The position numbers were made by a program, and so were the translations under genes. A stretch of 64,000 nt of DNA, from the NCBI RefSeq assembly GCF_014655595.1, contig NZ_BNBL01000001.1, forward strand, positions 970,310 to 1,034,309, read 5' to 3'. Under the pieces are notes generated by a model, which was not told the DNA's origin, searched no databases, and worked only from the letters and a program-made list of their open reading frames with translations. How positions within the stretch are numbered: the first letter of the stretch is position 1; each line of letters starts with the position of its first letter. Positions 1-8,303 of this stretch are shown piece after piece. The stretch comes from Streptomyces griseocarneus (GTDB lineage: Bacteria; Actinomycetota; Actinomycetes; Streptomycetales; Streptomycetaceae).

Positions 1-955
1 TCCACTGGTCGCCCGCCAGCTCGCCGGTCATCGAGGCGTAGCCGCGCAGGATGACCATCAGGCCGTTGACGCGCTCGCAGGAGCGGGTGTTCATCTTGTG
101 CGGCATGGCGGACGAGCCGACCTGGCCGGGCTTGAAGCCCTCGGTGACCAGCTCGTGGCCGGCCATCAGGCGGATGGTCTTGGCGAGCGAGGACGGCGCG
201 GCGGCCAGCTGCACCAGCGCGGTCACCACGTCGTAGTCCAGCGAGCGCGGGTAGACCTGGCCGACGGAGGTGAAGGCGTGGGCGAAGCCGAGGTGGGCGG
301 CGATCCGCTGCTCCAGCTCGTCCAGCTTCGCGGCGTCGCCGCCGAGCAGGTCGAGCATGTCCTGGGCGGTGCCGACCGGGCCCTTGATGCCGCGCAGGGG
401 GTAGCGGCCGAGCAGCTCCTCGGTGCGGGCGAAGGCGACCAGCAGCTCGTCGGTGGCGGTCGCGAAGCGCTTGCCGAGGGTGGTGGCCTGGGCGGCGACG
501 TTGTGCGAGCGGCCCGCCATGACCAGCTCGGCGTGGTCGGCGGCGAGCTTGCCGAGCCGGGCCAGGACCGCCACGACGCGGTCGCGCACCAGCTCGAGGG
601 AGAGCCGGATCTGCAGCTGCTCGACGTTCTCGGTGAGGTCGCGGGAGGTCATGCCCTTGTGCACGTGCTCGTGGCCGGCGAGGGCGTTGAACTCCTCGAT
701 GCGGGCCTTCACGTCGTGCCGGGTGACCTTCTCGCGCTCGGCGATCGAGGCCAGGTCGACCTGGTCCAGGACCCGCTCGTAGTCGGCGAGGGCGGTGTCG
801 GGCACCTCGATCCCCAGGTCCTTCTGCGCACGGAGCACGGCGAGCCACAGCCGCCGCTCCAGCGTCACCTTGTACTCGGGGGACCAGAGCACGGCGAGCT
901 CGGGGGAGGCGTAGCGGCCGGCCAGGACATTGGGGATGCGGGGCTTTGCAGTCAC
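1..955 (-). CDS. purB: Adenylosuccinate lyase, N-terminal part (cut by window edge)
   Basis: Adenylosuccinate lyase acts twice in purine synthesis, releasing fumarate from SAICAR and from adenylosuccinate. The start is a GTG at 955-953, giving VTAKPRIPNVLAGRYASPEL. About 318 residues are present; family members run to about 450-480, so the C-terminal part lies beyond the left edge. The fumarate lyase/argininosuccinase signature GSSAMPHKMN is read near 90-120 (reverse strand), and the earlier HNVAAQATTLGKR segment fits the same family. The gene stands alone, about 100 bases upstream of (and transcribed away from) the end of the SGNH esterase gene. Identification rests on the signature and on alignment along the whole visible part. 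Confidence 0.95.
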   Translation of the reverse strand, partial: MTAKPRIPNVLAGRYASPELAVLWSPEYKVTLERRLWLAVLRAQKDLGIEVPDTALADYERVLDQVDLASIAEREKVTRHDVKARIEEFNALAGHEHVHKGMTSRDLTENVEQLQIRLSLELVRDRVVAVLARLGKLAADHAELVMAGRSHNVAAQATTLGKRFATATDELLVAFARTEELLGRYPLRGIKGPVGTAQDMLDLLGGDAAKLDELEQRIAAHLGFAHAFTSVGQVYPRSLDYDVVTALVQLAAAPSSLAKTIRLMAGHELVTEGFKPGQVGSSAMPHKMNTRSCERVNGLMVILRGYASMTGELAGDQW

Positions 956-1056
956 GTGGCCGAAGTCTACTGGTGATACGTGCAGACGGACGCCCCGCCC
1001 CGGTTTGTGGCTTGCTACGAGAGCGCGCCGGTGAGGGCGGGCTCACGAGAGCGGGC

Positions 1057-1842
1057 CTACGAGAGCGGTGCCTCGTACGCCAGCAGCTCGCCGCGCTTGG
1101 GCGGCCGGCCGTCCCCCGAGGACCGGCCGGTGAGGCGGCGGCCGATCCAGGGCACCAGGTGCTCGCGCGCGAAGCGCAGGTCGGAGCCGCGCCGGGCGGC
1201 CCACCCCGGGGGCACGGCCGGCGGCAGCGACGCACGCCAGTCGGACTCCGGGGCGTGGCCGAGGGCCTGCCACACGGCCTCGGCCACCCGGCGGTGGCCC
1301 TCGGCGTTCAGGTGCAGCCGGTCCTCGGCCCACATCCGGGGGTCGCCCAGCGCGTCGGCCGAGAAGAGGTCGACGACCAGGGCGCCGTGCCGCTCGGCCA
1401 GCGCGTCGATGAAGTCGAACAGCTGCTCCATGCGCGGCAGGAACCGCTCCAGCACCGGGCCGCGCCGCCCCGGGCTGCGCATCAGCACCAGCTGCCGGCA
1501 GCTGGGGGCCAGCAGCTCCACCGCCTCGGCGAGCCGTGCGCACACCACGTCCACGTCGCACTTGGGCCGCAGCACGTCGTTGAGGCCGCCCACCAGCGTC
1601 ACGAGGTCGGCGCCCATGGCGGCGGCCACGGGCGCCTGCTCGTCCGCGATCTGGCCGATCAGCTTGCCGCGCACGGCGAGGTTGGCGTACCGGAAGCCGG
1701 GGTTGCGGGCGGCCAGCCGCGCGGCGAGCAGGTCCGCCCAGCCCCGGTACGAGCCGTCCGGCAGTCCGTCGGACATGCCCTCGGTGAAGGAGTCGCCCAA
1801 GGCGACGAAGCTGGTGTGCGTGTATGCGGCATTCATCGGCAT
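1057..1842 (-). CDS. SGNH/GDSL-family hydrolase
   Basis: A 261-residue serine esterase or lipase of the SGNH superfamily. Block I is FVALGDSFTEG near residues 12-22, supplying the catalytic Ser. Block III is VTLVGGLND near residue 80, with Asn for the oxyanion hole. Block V is EDRLHLNAEGH near residue 193, carrying the Asp and His of the triad. There is no signal peptide, so it is probably cytoplasmic. The natural substrate cannot be read from sequence. The start at 1842 has a weak AGGA upstream; a second ATG two codons later is equally possible. It stands in the same direction as the CNNM genes upstream, with 59 bases between. Confidence 0.88.
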   Translation of the reverse strand: MPMNAAYTHTSFVALGDSFTEGMSDGLPDGSYRGWADLLAARLAARNPGFRYANLAVRGKLIGQIADEQAPVAAAMGADLVTLVGGLNDVLRPKCDVDVVCARLAEAVELLAPSCRQLVLMRSPGRRGPVLERFLPRMEQLFDFIDALAERHGALVVDLFSADALGDPRMWAEDRLHLNAEGHRRVAEAVWQALGHAPESDWRASLPPAVPPGWAARRGSDLRFAREHLVPWIGRRLTGRSSGDGRPPKRGELLAYEAPLS

Positions 1843-1901
1843 GGCGCCGTGATCCTACCGCCCGCGCGGCCTCCCCGGCGCACGGCGCCGGGAAGGGCGG
1901 G

Positions 1902-2915
1902 TCAGGACCGGGCGCCGACCAGCTGGCGCAGCACGTCCTCCAGCGTCACCAGCCCGGCCAGCCGGTTGTCCTCGCCGATCACGGCGGCCAGGTGCGCGCC
2001 GGTGCCGCTCATCGCCCGGATCACGTCGTCCAGCGGCGTGTCCGCCCGGACCCGGGCGATCGGGCGCATCCGGCGCAGCGGGAAGGGCATGTCGCGGGGC
2101 TTGGCGTCCAGCGCGTCCTTCACGTGCAGGTAGCCCAGGATGCGGCCCGCGTCGTCGACGACGGGGAAGCGGGAGTAGCCGGACGAGGCGGACAGCCCCT
2201 CCAGCTCCTCGGGGGTGACCCCGAAGCGCGCGGAGACCACCTTCTCCAGCGGCATGACCACGTCCTCGACCGGGCGCTTGCCCAGCTCCAGGGCGTCGCG
2301 CAGCCGCGCGGTGGCCCGCTGGTCCAGCAGGCCCGCCTCGCTGGAGTCGGCGACCATCCGGGCCAGCTGGTCGTCCGAGAAGACGGCCGTGACCTCGCTC
2401 TTCGGCTCCACCCGCAGCAGCTTCAGCACCCCGTTGGCCAGCCGGTTGATCGCGAAGACGAACGGGCGCAGGGCGCGCGCCAGCGTCACCAGCGGCGGCC
2501 CCAGCAGCAGGGCGGTGCGCACCGGTTCGGCGAGCGCGATGTTCTTCGGCACCATCTCGCCGAAGAGCATGTGCAGATACGTCGCCGCCGCCAGCGCGAT
2601 GACGAACGACACCGGGTGGACGACGCCCTGCGGCACCCCGGTCGCGTGGAAGAACGGCTCCAGCAGATGGGCGATGGCGGGTTCGGCGACCACGCCGAGC
2701 ACCAGCGTGCACAGCGTGATGCCGAGCTGGGCCGCCGCCATCAGGTCGGAGATGTGCCGCAGGCCCCACAGCACGCTGCGGGCGCGCCGGTCGCCGCGCT
2801 CGGCGTAGGGCTCGATCTGGCCGCGGCGCACGGAGATCATGCCGAACTCGGCGCCGACGAAGAAGGCGTTGGCGACCAGCGTCGCCAGGCCGATCAGCAG
2901 CTGGACGAAGGTCAT
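1902..2915 (-). CDS. CNNM/CBS-domain membrane protein (short paralogue)
   Basis: A 337-residue protein of the CNNM/CorC (hemolysin-related) family, proposed to take part in Mg2+ or other divalent cation transport or sensing. The N-terminal DUF21 part (about residues 1-185) has hydrophobic segments, starting MTFVQLLIGLATLVANAFFVG. A tandem CBS pair follows (about 205-330), ending LVTLEDVLRQLVG. It lacks the C-terminal CorC_HlyC domain that its upstream neighbour has. Its ATG overlaps the neighbour's stop codon in an ATGA, so the two are translationally coupled and may form a heteromeric complex (inference). The transport role is known only for the family and is not proven by sequence. Confidence 0.9.
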   Translation of the reverse strand: MTFVQLLIGLATLVANAFFVGAEFGMISVRRGQIEPYAERGDRRARSVLWGLRHISDLMAAAQLGITLCTLVLGVVAEPAIAHLLEPFFHATGVPQGVVHPVSFVIALAAATYLHMLFGEMVPKNIALAEPVRTALLLGPPLVTLARALRPFVFAINRLANGVLKLLRVEPKSEVTAVFSDDQLARMVADSSEAGLLDQRATARLRDALELGKRPVEDVVMPLEKVVSARFGVTPEELEGLSASSGYSRFPVVDDAGRILGYLHVKDALDAKPRDMPFPLRRMRPIARVRADTPLDDVIRAMSGTGAHLAAVIGEDNRLAGLVTLEDVLRQLVGARS

Positions 2916-4261
2916 CGGCCGGCCTCCGCGTCGAAGCCGCCGAAGACGTCCGCGCCGGGCGCGGGAGCCGTCAGGCGCACCCGTGCCGCGCGGCGTCCCG
3001 AGGCGTCGGTGACCTCGATCCGCCAGCCGGCGACCTCCACGGTGTCGCCCGGGGCCGGGATGCGGCCGAGCTCGGTGGCGACCAGGCCGGCCAGGGTCTC
3101 GTACGGCCCGTCGGGCGCGCGCAGCCCGATGTGCTCGAGCTGGTCGGTGCGGGCGGCGCCGTCCGCGTCGTAGAGCTTGCGGCCGTCGGGGTCCTCGCCG
3201 GCCGGGGCCAGGTCGGGCAGCTCGTGCGGGTCGTGCTCGTCGCGGACCTCGCCGACGACCTCCTCGATGATGTCCTCCAGGGTGACCACGCCGGCCGTGC
3301 CGCCGTACTCGTCGATGACGACGGCCATGCTGCGCTTGCCGGAGAGCCGGTCCAGCAGCCGGTCCACGGTCAGCGACTCGGGCACCAGCAGCGGCTCGCG
3401 CAGCAGGCCGGTGACCAGCCGCTGGGTGCGCTCCTCGGCGGGTATGGCCAGGACGTCCTTGATGTGGGCGGTGCCGATGACGGTGTCCAGGGTCTCGCGG
3501 TAGACGGGGAAGCGGGACAGACCGGTGGCCAGGGTGGCGTTCGCGACGTCCTCGGCGGTGGCGCGCGCGTCGAGCGCGATGACCTGCACGCGCGGGGTCA
3601 TCACGTTCTCCGCCGTCAGGTCGGCGAGGTTGAGGGTGCGCACGAACAGCTCGGCGGTGTCCTTCTCGAGGGCGCCCTCCTTGGCGGAGTGGCGGGCGAG
3701 GGCGATGAGCTCCTGCGGGCCGCGCGCGGTGGCGAGTTCCTCGGCGGGCTCCAGGCCCATGCGGTGCACGACGCGGTTGGCGGTGTTGTTCAGGTGCCGG
3801 ATCAGCGGGCGGAAGGCGGCGCTGAAGGCACGCTGCGGCCCGGCGACCCTGCGGGCGACGGGCAGCGGGCGGGAGATCGCCCAGTTCTTGGGCACCAGCT
3901 CGCCGACGACCATCAGCACCACCGTGGACAGCACGGTGCCCAGGACCAGGGCCGCCTGGGAGGCCACCGAGTCGGGCAGGCCGAGGGCCTGGACCGGGCC
4001 GGTGAGCAGGGCGGCGATGGACGGCTTGGAGATCATGCCGATGATCAGGCCGGTGACCGTGATGCCGAGCTGGGCGCCGGACAGCTGGAAGGTCAGACTC
4101 CGTACGGCCTTCAGGGCGCTCTCCGCGCCCCGCTCACCGCTCTCGACGGCCCGTTCCAGCTCGGCGCGCTCCAGGGTGGTGAGCGAGAACTCCGCCGCCA
4201 CGAAGACCGCGCAGGCGAGCGTCAGCAGCAGGGCGAGCGCCAGGAGGAGCACTTCGGTCAT
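2912..4261 (-). CDS. CNNM/CBS/CorC_HlyC membrane protein
   Basis: A 449-residue integral membrane protein of the CNNM/CorC family. It has an N-terminal DUF21 transmembrane domain (about residues 1-200), two CBS motifs (about 220-340, including MAVVIDEYGGTAGVVTLEDI) and a C-terminal CorC_HlyC domain (about 355-440). The first residues, MTEVLLLALALLLTLACAVF, form the first membrane span. The gene overlaps the shorter paralogue by 4 bases (2912-2915), indicating a two-gene operon. Older annotations call this family hemolysin; cation homeostasis is the better supported role. The region between it and the LLM gene holds a terminator hairpin at 4400-4434, so transcription probably starts anew in 4262-4399. 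Confidence 0.92.
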   Translation of the reverse strand: MTEVLLLALALLLTLACAVFVAAEFSLTTLERAELERAVESGERGAESALKAVRSLTFQLSGAQLGITVTGLIIGMISKPSIAALLTGPVQALGLPDSVASQAALVLGTVLSTVVLMVVGELVPKNWAISRPLPVARRVAGPQRAFSAAFRPLIRHLNNTANRVVHRMGLEPAEELATARGPQELIALARHSAKEGALEKDTAELFVRTLNLADLTAENVMTPRVQVIALDARATAEDVANATLATGLSRFPVYRETLDTVIGTAHIKDVLAIPAEERTQRLVTGLLREPLLVPESLTVDRLLDRLSGKRSMAVVIDEYGGTAGVVTLEDIIEEVVGEVRDEHDPHELPDLAPAGEDPDGRKLYDADGAARTDQLEHIGLRAPDGPYETLAGLVATELGRIPAPGDTVEVAGWRIEVTDASGRRAARVRLTAPAPGADVFGGFDAEAGR

Positions 4262-4399
4262 CGGTTCACCTCCGTCCCATGGTCGGGCAGGGGCGGAAGG
4301 GCCGCACGACGTCGGTACCCGGGACTACTGGGGGGCTCGCCCATGGGCGGACGCTCACACCTTTCACTCAGCGAGGAATCATCGAAGAAGAGGAAAACC

Positions 4400-4434
4400 T
4401 GATGGTCACCATCATGACGCGACGGTGACCATCA
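4400..4434 (-). terminator. Hairpin terminator after the LLM oxidoreductase gene
   Basis: The perfect 11-bp inverted repeat TGATGGTCACC / GGTGACCATCA has a 13-base loop and lies 33 bases past the stop of the LLM gene. Read on the reverse strand it is followed by a T-rich run (GGTTTTCCTCTTCTT), a rho-independent layout that is uncommon in Streptomyces. Its symmetry would also allow an operator role for the CNNM pair downstream. Confidence 0.65.
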
Positions 4435-4467
4435 ATGGTAAAGGACGAGCAAAGCGGACGGGTGGGG

Positions 4468-5346
4468 TCAGCCCCGCAGCTCCTCGATCACCGGGGCGAA
4501 CTCCTCCATGAAGGGTTCGAGGACGGTGAAGTAGGTGAAGCCGTAGCGCTCGCGGTGGCCCCGGACGCGCTCGGCGATCTCCTTGACCGAGCCGGTCAGC
4601 AGGGCGGGGTGGTCCAGGAACTCGTCCTCGCCGAGGTCCTCCGTGTAGCCCATCAGCTCGCGGATCCTGGCGCGCGGGTCGCCGCCGACCGCCACGATCT
4701 GCACCAGGCAGTTGAGCTCGGCGGGCTCGGCGCGGCCGTCCTCGAAGCTCCGGTAGAGGGCGACGCGCTCCTCGAGGGCGGTGGGGCTGATCAGGCGCAG
4801 CGTGCCGTCGCGGTCGGACGCTCCGCCGGTGAACGCCGCGACGTCGGCGTGCCGCGCGGCCAGCCGCAGCATGCGGTCGCCGTTCCCGCCGAGCAGCAGC
4901 GGCGGGCGCGGGGACTGCGCGGCCGCCGGTACGTGCCCGGGGTCGCCGAGCAGCCGCTCCAGCTCGGTGACGGTGCGCTCGAGGTGGTCGACCCGCTCGC
5001 GCGGCGAGCCGAACGGCAGCCCCGCGCTGTCGTGCTCGGCCTTCACGTAGCCCGCGCCGAGCCCCAGCTCCAGCCTGCCGCCCGTCAGCTGATCGGTGGA
5101 GGCCACCTCGCGGGCGAGCAGGGAGGGGTTCCAGAAGCCCGCGTTGAGCACGAACGTGCCGACGCGGGGCCGCTCGGTGACCTCCGCGGCCGCCACCAGC
5201 GAGGGGAAGGGCGCGGGCATGCCCAGGTGGTCCGGGACGAGGATGACGTCGTAGCCGAGCGCCTCCGCCTCACGGCACTTCGCGCGCCACTCGGCACCCG
5301 TCCCGGGCGTGAGCATGTTGACGGCGAAACGGAACGGTCGTGACAT
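4468..5346 (-). CDS. LLM-class F420-dependent oxidoreductase
   Basis: A 292-residue luciferase-like (TIM barrel) oxidoreductase that most likely uses F420 rather than FMN, as usual for the actinobacterial branch. The start MSRPFRFAVNMLTPGTGAEW and the segments YDVILVPDHLGMPAPFPSL, VGTFVLNAGFWNPSLLAREV and LTGGRLELGLGAGYVKAEH are typical of the TIGR03621-type subgroup. No substrate can be inferred. It is a single-gene unit followed by a terminator hairpin at 4400-4434. The methyltransferase gene lies upstream in the same direction, separated by 125 bases that hold most of an 18-bp tandem repeat. Confidence 0.88.
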   Translation of the reverse strand: MSRPFRFAVNMLTPGTGAEWRAKCREAEALGYDVILVPDHLGMPAPFPSLVAAAEVTERPRVGTFVLNAGFWNPSLLAREVASTDQLTGGRLELGLGAGYVKAEHDSAGLPFGSPRERVDHLERTVTELERLLGDPGHVPAAAQSPRPPLLLGGNGDRMLRLAARHADVAAFTGGASDRDGTLRLISPTALEERVALYRSFEDGRAEPAELNCLVQIVAVGGDPRARIRELMGYTEDLGEDEFLDHPALLTGSVKEIAERVRGHRERYGFTYFTVLEPFMEEFAPVIEELRG

Positions 5347-5422
5347 GGAGAACCCCCTGGTGTGTCGGTGCCGCCACCGTACCGGAGGATGTCTCCGTTT
5401 GTCCTCCCGTCAGCACGCCACG

Positions 5423-5494
5423 GAACGGACCGGCGCTGCGGATCGGACCGGCGCTGCGGATCGGACCGGCGCTACGGATCGGACGGGCGGTCCG
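5423..5494. repeat. 18-bp tandem repeat, four units
   Basis: Units begin at 5423, 5441, 5459 and 5477. The core unit is GATCGGACCGGCGCTGCG; the first and fourth copies are degenerate. The third copy has A for G at the position that creates the TAG stop of the methyltransferase gene (5472-5474 on the reverse strand). Because 18 is a multiple of three, changes in copy number would keep the reading frame. Confidence 0.85.
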
Positions 5495-6164
5495 GCTCGG
5501 CCGGCCGCCTGGCCACCCCCAGCACACACGTCGAAGCGGGCGAGGCGAGCCCCTGGGCCGGCACCCGCAGACGGCGGTACACCCCGACCTCGAACCCGGC
5601 CGCCTCGATCGCCCCCAGCGGATCGCGGGCCGTGTGGCAGCCGCCGAACAGCAGCGGCCACACCGTGCGGTCCAGCGCCCGCTGCACCCCGGCCGCCGCC
5701 CGCCCCTGAGCCAGCCCGTGCTCGAAGAACCGCAGCTCACCGCCCGGCTTCAGCACCCGCCGCAGCTCCGCGAGTGACCGGCGTACGTCCCGCACCGAGC
5801 ACAGCGTCAGGGACGTCACCGCCGCGTCGAACGCCTCGCTCTTGACCGGCAGCGCCTCCGCGACCCCCGGCACCACGTCCACGGGCACGCCGGCGCGGAC
5901 CGCGGTCTCCACCGCCTGGCGCCGCATCAGCCGCTCGGGCTCGATCGCCACGACCTCCGAGACCGTGGCCGGGTAGTGGGCGAAGTTCAGGCCGTTGCCC
6001 GCGCCGATCTCGATCACCCGCCCCGACAGTCCCGCCAGCAGCTCCCGACGGTGCGCGGCCACGCCGGCCCGCACGTCGACGACCGGGCTCCACCGGACGT
6101 ACGCCCGGGCGAACAGCGGGTGGTGCACGGCGTCGTGCGGTGTTCTCCTGCGGAGCGGCGGCAT
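5472..6164 (-). CDS. Class I SAM-dependent methyltransferase (METTL7/UbiE-like)
   Basis: A 230-residue methyltransferase. The SAM-binding motif I is VIEIGAGNGLNF near residues 48-60, with the acidic motif II VVAIEPE after it and RRVLKPGGELRFFEH near 142. The pattern EHG...Q...W..LFGGCHTARDP near 150-175 resembles the METTL7/thiol methyltransferase branch. The start at 6164 (MPPLRRRTPHDAV) has a GGGAAAGGGG stretch just upstream; reading could extend further upstream but would run into the bioD terminator. The stop codon lies inside an 18-bp tandem repeat. It follows the biotin genes but does not look like BioC, so a biotin role is unsupported. Substrate unknown. Confidence 0.85.
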   Translation of the reverse strand: MPPLRRRTPHDAVHHPLFARAYVRWSPVVDVRAGVAAHRRELLAGLSGRVIEIGAGNGLNFAHYPATVSEVVAIEPERLMRRQAVETAVRAGVPVDVVPGVAEALPVKSEAFDAAVTSLTLCSVRDVRRSLAELRRVLKPGGELRFFEHGLAQGRAAAGVQRALDRTVWPLLFGGCHTARDPLGAIEAAGFEVGVYRRLRVPAQGLASPASTCVLGVARRPAEPDRPSDP

Positions 6165-6190
6165 GAGGCACCCCTTTCCCGGGGGACGGC

Positions 6191-6208
6191 GAGGGGATTT
6201 TTCCCCTC
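6191..6208 (-). terminator. Hairpin after bioD
   Basis: GAGGGG-ATTTTT-CCCCTC is a perfect 6-bp stem with a 6-base loop. It lies 48 bases past the bioD stop and just upstream of the methyltransferase start. It probably ends the bioBAD transcript; there is no T run after the stem on the reverse strand. Confidence 0.55.
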
Positions 6209-6255
6209 CACGCCCGTCCCGAACCGGGGCCGCGCCGCGAACCGCCCGGGGGCGT

Positions 6256-6972
6256 TCAGTCCCGCTGCTCCGCCGTGAAGCGGGCGGCGTCCCACGTGCC
6301 GTCGAGCGCCGGCGCCAGCCAGGTGGGCGCCACGGCCCGGAAGTCCTCGGGGGGAAGCGTGCCCGCGCCCTCCGGGACGGCGCCCAGCAGCGGGGCGCCC
6401 GCCGACCGGGGCAGATCGGCGACGTTGCAGCGCATGGCCAGGTCGGGGGCCGTCGGCCAGCTGCCGATGACCACACCCGCGCAGGTCAGACCACGCGCGC
6501 GCAGCGCCTCGGCGGTCAGGGTGGTGGTGTTGAGCGTGCCCAGGCCGGCCTGGGCGACGACCAGGACGGGCGCCCGCAGCAGTCCGGCCGCGTCCGCGAG
6601 GGTGGCCCCCGCCTCGTCCAGCCGCACCAGCAGCCCGCCCGCGCCCTCGACCAGGACCAGGTCGTGGGAGGCCGCGAGCTCGCGCGCCGCCCGCTCGATC
6701 TCCGCCGGCCCCACGGGCGCCAGGCCCGCCCGGCGGGCCGCCGTGTCCGGCGCCAGCGGCTCGGGGAAGCGGGCCAGTTCGGCGCCGGTCACCCCGCCCG
6801 CCAGCCGCAGCACCTCCGCGACGTCGCCCGGCTCGTCCGCCGCCACCCCGGTCTGGGCCGGCTTGAGCACGGCCACCGAACGGCCCGCGGCCAGCGCGGC
6901 CGCCGCGACGGCCGCCGTCACCACGGTCTTGCCGACCTCCGTGCCCGTTCCTGTGACGATCAGCACCGCCAT
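6256..6972 (-). CDS. bioD: Dethiobiotin synthase
   Basis: BioD closes the ureido ring of dethiobiotin from 7,8-diaminopelargonate, CO2 and ATP, the third step of the biotin ring pathway. The 238-residue protein starts [16 protein letters not shown], with the P-loop at residues 7-15. It keeps LKPAQTG (substrate loop, near 40) and [11 protein letters not shown] (near 105-115), both conserved in BioD. The ATG at 6972-6970 lies 26 bases past the bioA stop, so it is the last gene of a bioB-bioA-bioD operon. A hairpin at 6191-6208 follows. Confidence 0.95.
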   Translation of the reverse strand: MAVLIVTGTGTEVGKTVVTAAVAAAALAAGRSVAVLKPAQTGVAADEPGDVAEVLRLAGGVTGAELARFPEPLAPDTAARRAGLAPVGPAEIERAARELAASHDLVLVEGAGGLLVRLDEAGATLADAAGLLRAPVLVVAQAGLGTLNTTTLTAEALRARGLTCAGVVIGSWPTAPDLAMRCNVADLPRSAGAPLLGAVPEGAGTLPPEDFRAVAPTWLAPALDGTWDAARFTAEQRD

Positions 6973-6998
6973 GAGTCCCCGTCCTCTCCGTGGTTCCG

Positions 6999-8303
6999 TC
7001 AGCCCTCGCGGGCCACCGCGCGCACCGCCGCGCAGATCCGCTCGATGTCCGCGTCCTCGGTGATGTAGGGCGGCATCGTGTACACGAGATTGCGGAACGG
7101 CCGCAGCCACACGCCCTCGCGCACCGTGGCGCGCGTCCCCGCCGCCATGTCCACCTCGTGGTCGAGCTCGACCACCCCGATGGCGCCGAGCACCCGTACG
7201 TCCCGTACGCCCGGCAGCGACGCCACGTCGGCCAGGCCGTCCCGCAGCCCGGCCTCGATCCGCTTGACGTCCGACTGCCAGTCCCGCGACAGCAGCAGGC
7301 CGACCGAGGCGTCCGCGATCGCGCAGGCCAGCGGGTTGCCCATGAACGTCGGGCCGTGGGCGAGCACGGGTACGTCGCCGGAGCTGATGCCCTCCGCCAC
7401 CCGCGTGGTGCACAGGGTCGCCGCCAGGGACACGTAGCCGCCGGTCAGCGCCTTGCCGACGCACATCGCGTCGGGCGTGATCCCCGCGTGCTCCGCCGCG
7501 AAGAGCCGGCCCGTCCGGCCGAAGCCGGTCGCGATCTCGTCGAGGACCAGCAGCACGTCGTGCTCGTCGCAGGCCGCCCGCAGCACCCGCAGGTACTCCG
7601 GGTCGTGGAAGCGCATGCCGCCCGCGCCCTGCACCACCGGCTCGACGACGACGGCGGCCAGCTCATGGGCGTGGCGCGCGATCGTCTCCCGCAGGTGCGC
7701 GGAGTACGCCGGCACGGCGTCCGTCTCGTGGGCGTGCGGCGGCGCGTCCGCGAACACCTGCCGCTGCAGCACCCCGGACCACAGCTGGTGCATGCCGCCG
7801 TCCGGGTCGCACACCGACATCGGCTGCCAGGTGTCGCCGTGGTAGCCGCCGCGCCAGGTCATCAGGCGCTGCTTCTCCGGGCGCCCGACCGAGCGCCAGT
7901 ACTGCAGGCACATCTTCACGGCCACCTCGACCGCCACCGAGCCGGAGTCGCTGAGGAAGACGTGCTCGAGGCCCTCGGGGGTGATGTCCACCAGCCGGGC
8001 GGCCAGCCGCACGGCGGGCTCGTGGGTGAGCCCGCCGAACATCACATGGCTCATCCGGCCCAGCTGCTCGCGGGCGGCCTCGTTGAGCACCGGGTGGTTG
8101 TAGCCGTGCACGGCCGACCACCACGACGACATGCCGTCCACCAACTCGCGCGAGCCGTGGGCCGGTTCGGCCAGCCGCAGCCGGACCCCGGCCGCCGACT
8201 CGACGACCAGGGGGTCCTGGCGGCCCGGCATCGGGCCGTAGGGGTGCCACACGTGCCGGCGGTCGAGCTCGACCAGCCGGCCGGCGGGGATCGGCTCAGG
8301 CAT
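6999..8303 (-). CDS. bioA: Adenosylmethionine-8-amino-7-oxononanoate transaminase
   Basis: BioA is the PLP enzyme that transfers an amino group from SAM to 7-keto-8-aminopelargonate. The 434-residue protein shows the class III aminotransferase features [16 protein letters not shown] near 50, [14 protein letters not shown] near 110, [16 protein letters not shown] near 248 and the PLP lysine in [10 protein letters not shown] near 277. The ATG at 8303-8301 is inside the last codons of bioB (8-base overlap), which argues for translational coupling. The frame stays open upstream within bioB, but that part (rich in Arg and Ala) is not homologous to BioA. Confidence 0.95.
   Translation of the reverse strand: MPEPIPAGRLVELDRRHVWHPYGPMPGRQDPLVVESAAGVRLRLAEPAHGSRELVDGMSSWWSAVHGYNHPVLNEAAREQLGRMSHVMFGGLTHEPAVRLAARLVDITPEGLEHVFLSDSGSVAVEVAVKMCLQYWRSVGRPEKQRLMTWRGGYHGDTWQPMSVCDPDGGMHQLWSGVLQRQVFADAPPHAHETDAVPAYSAHLRETIARHAHELAAVVVEPVVQGAGGMRFHDPEYLRVLRAACDEHDVLLVLDEIATGFGRTGRLFAAEHAGITPDAMCVGKALTGGYVSLAATLCTTRVAEGISSGDVPVLAHGPTFMGNPLACAIADASVGLLLSRDWQSDVKRIEAGLRDGLADVASLPGVRDVRVLGAIGVVELDHEVDMAAGTRATVREGVWLRPFRNLVYTMPPYITEDADIERICAAVRAVAREG

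Noticed and set aside
98-976. Forward-strand frame opposite purB.
   Set aside because: Its translation is Gly/Val/Leu-rich without family features, while the reverse strand encodes adenylosuccinate lyase with its signature.
5423-5494. 18-bp repeats as a CRISPR array.
   Set aside because: The copies are directly adjacent without spacers, degenerate, and there are no cas genes.
5472-6164. Methyltransferase as BioC (pimeloyl pathway) because it follows bioD.
   Set aside because: A hairpin separates it from bioD and the sequence resembles METTL7/UbiE-type enzymes rather than BioC.
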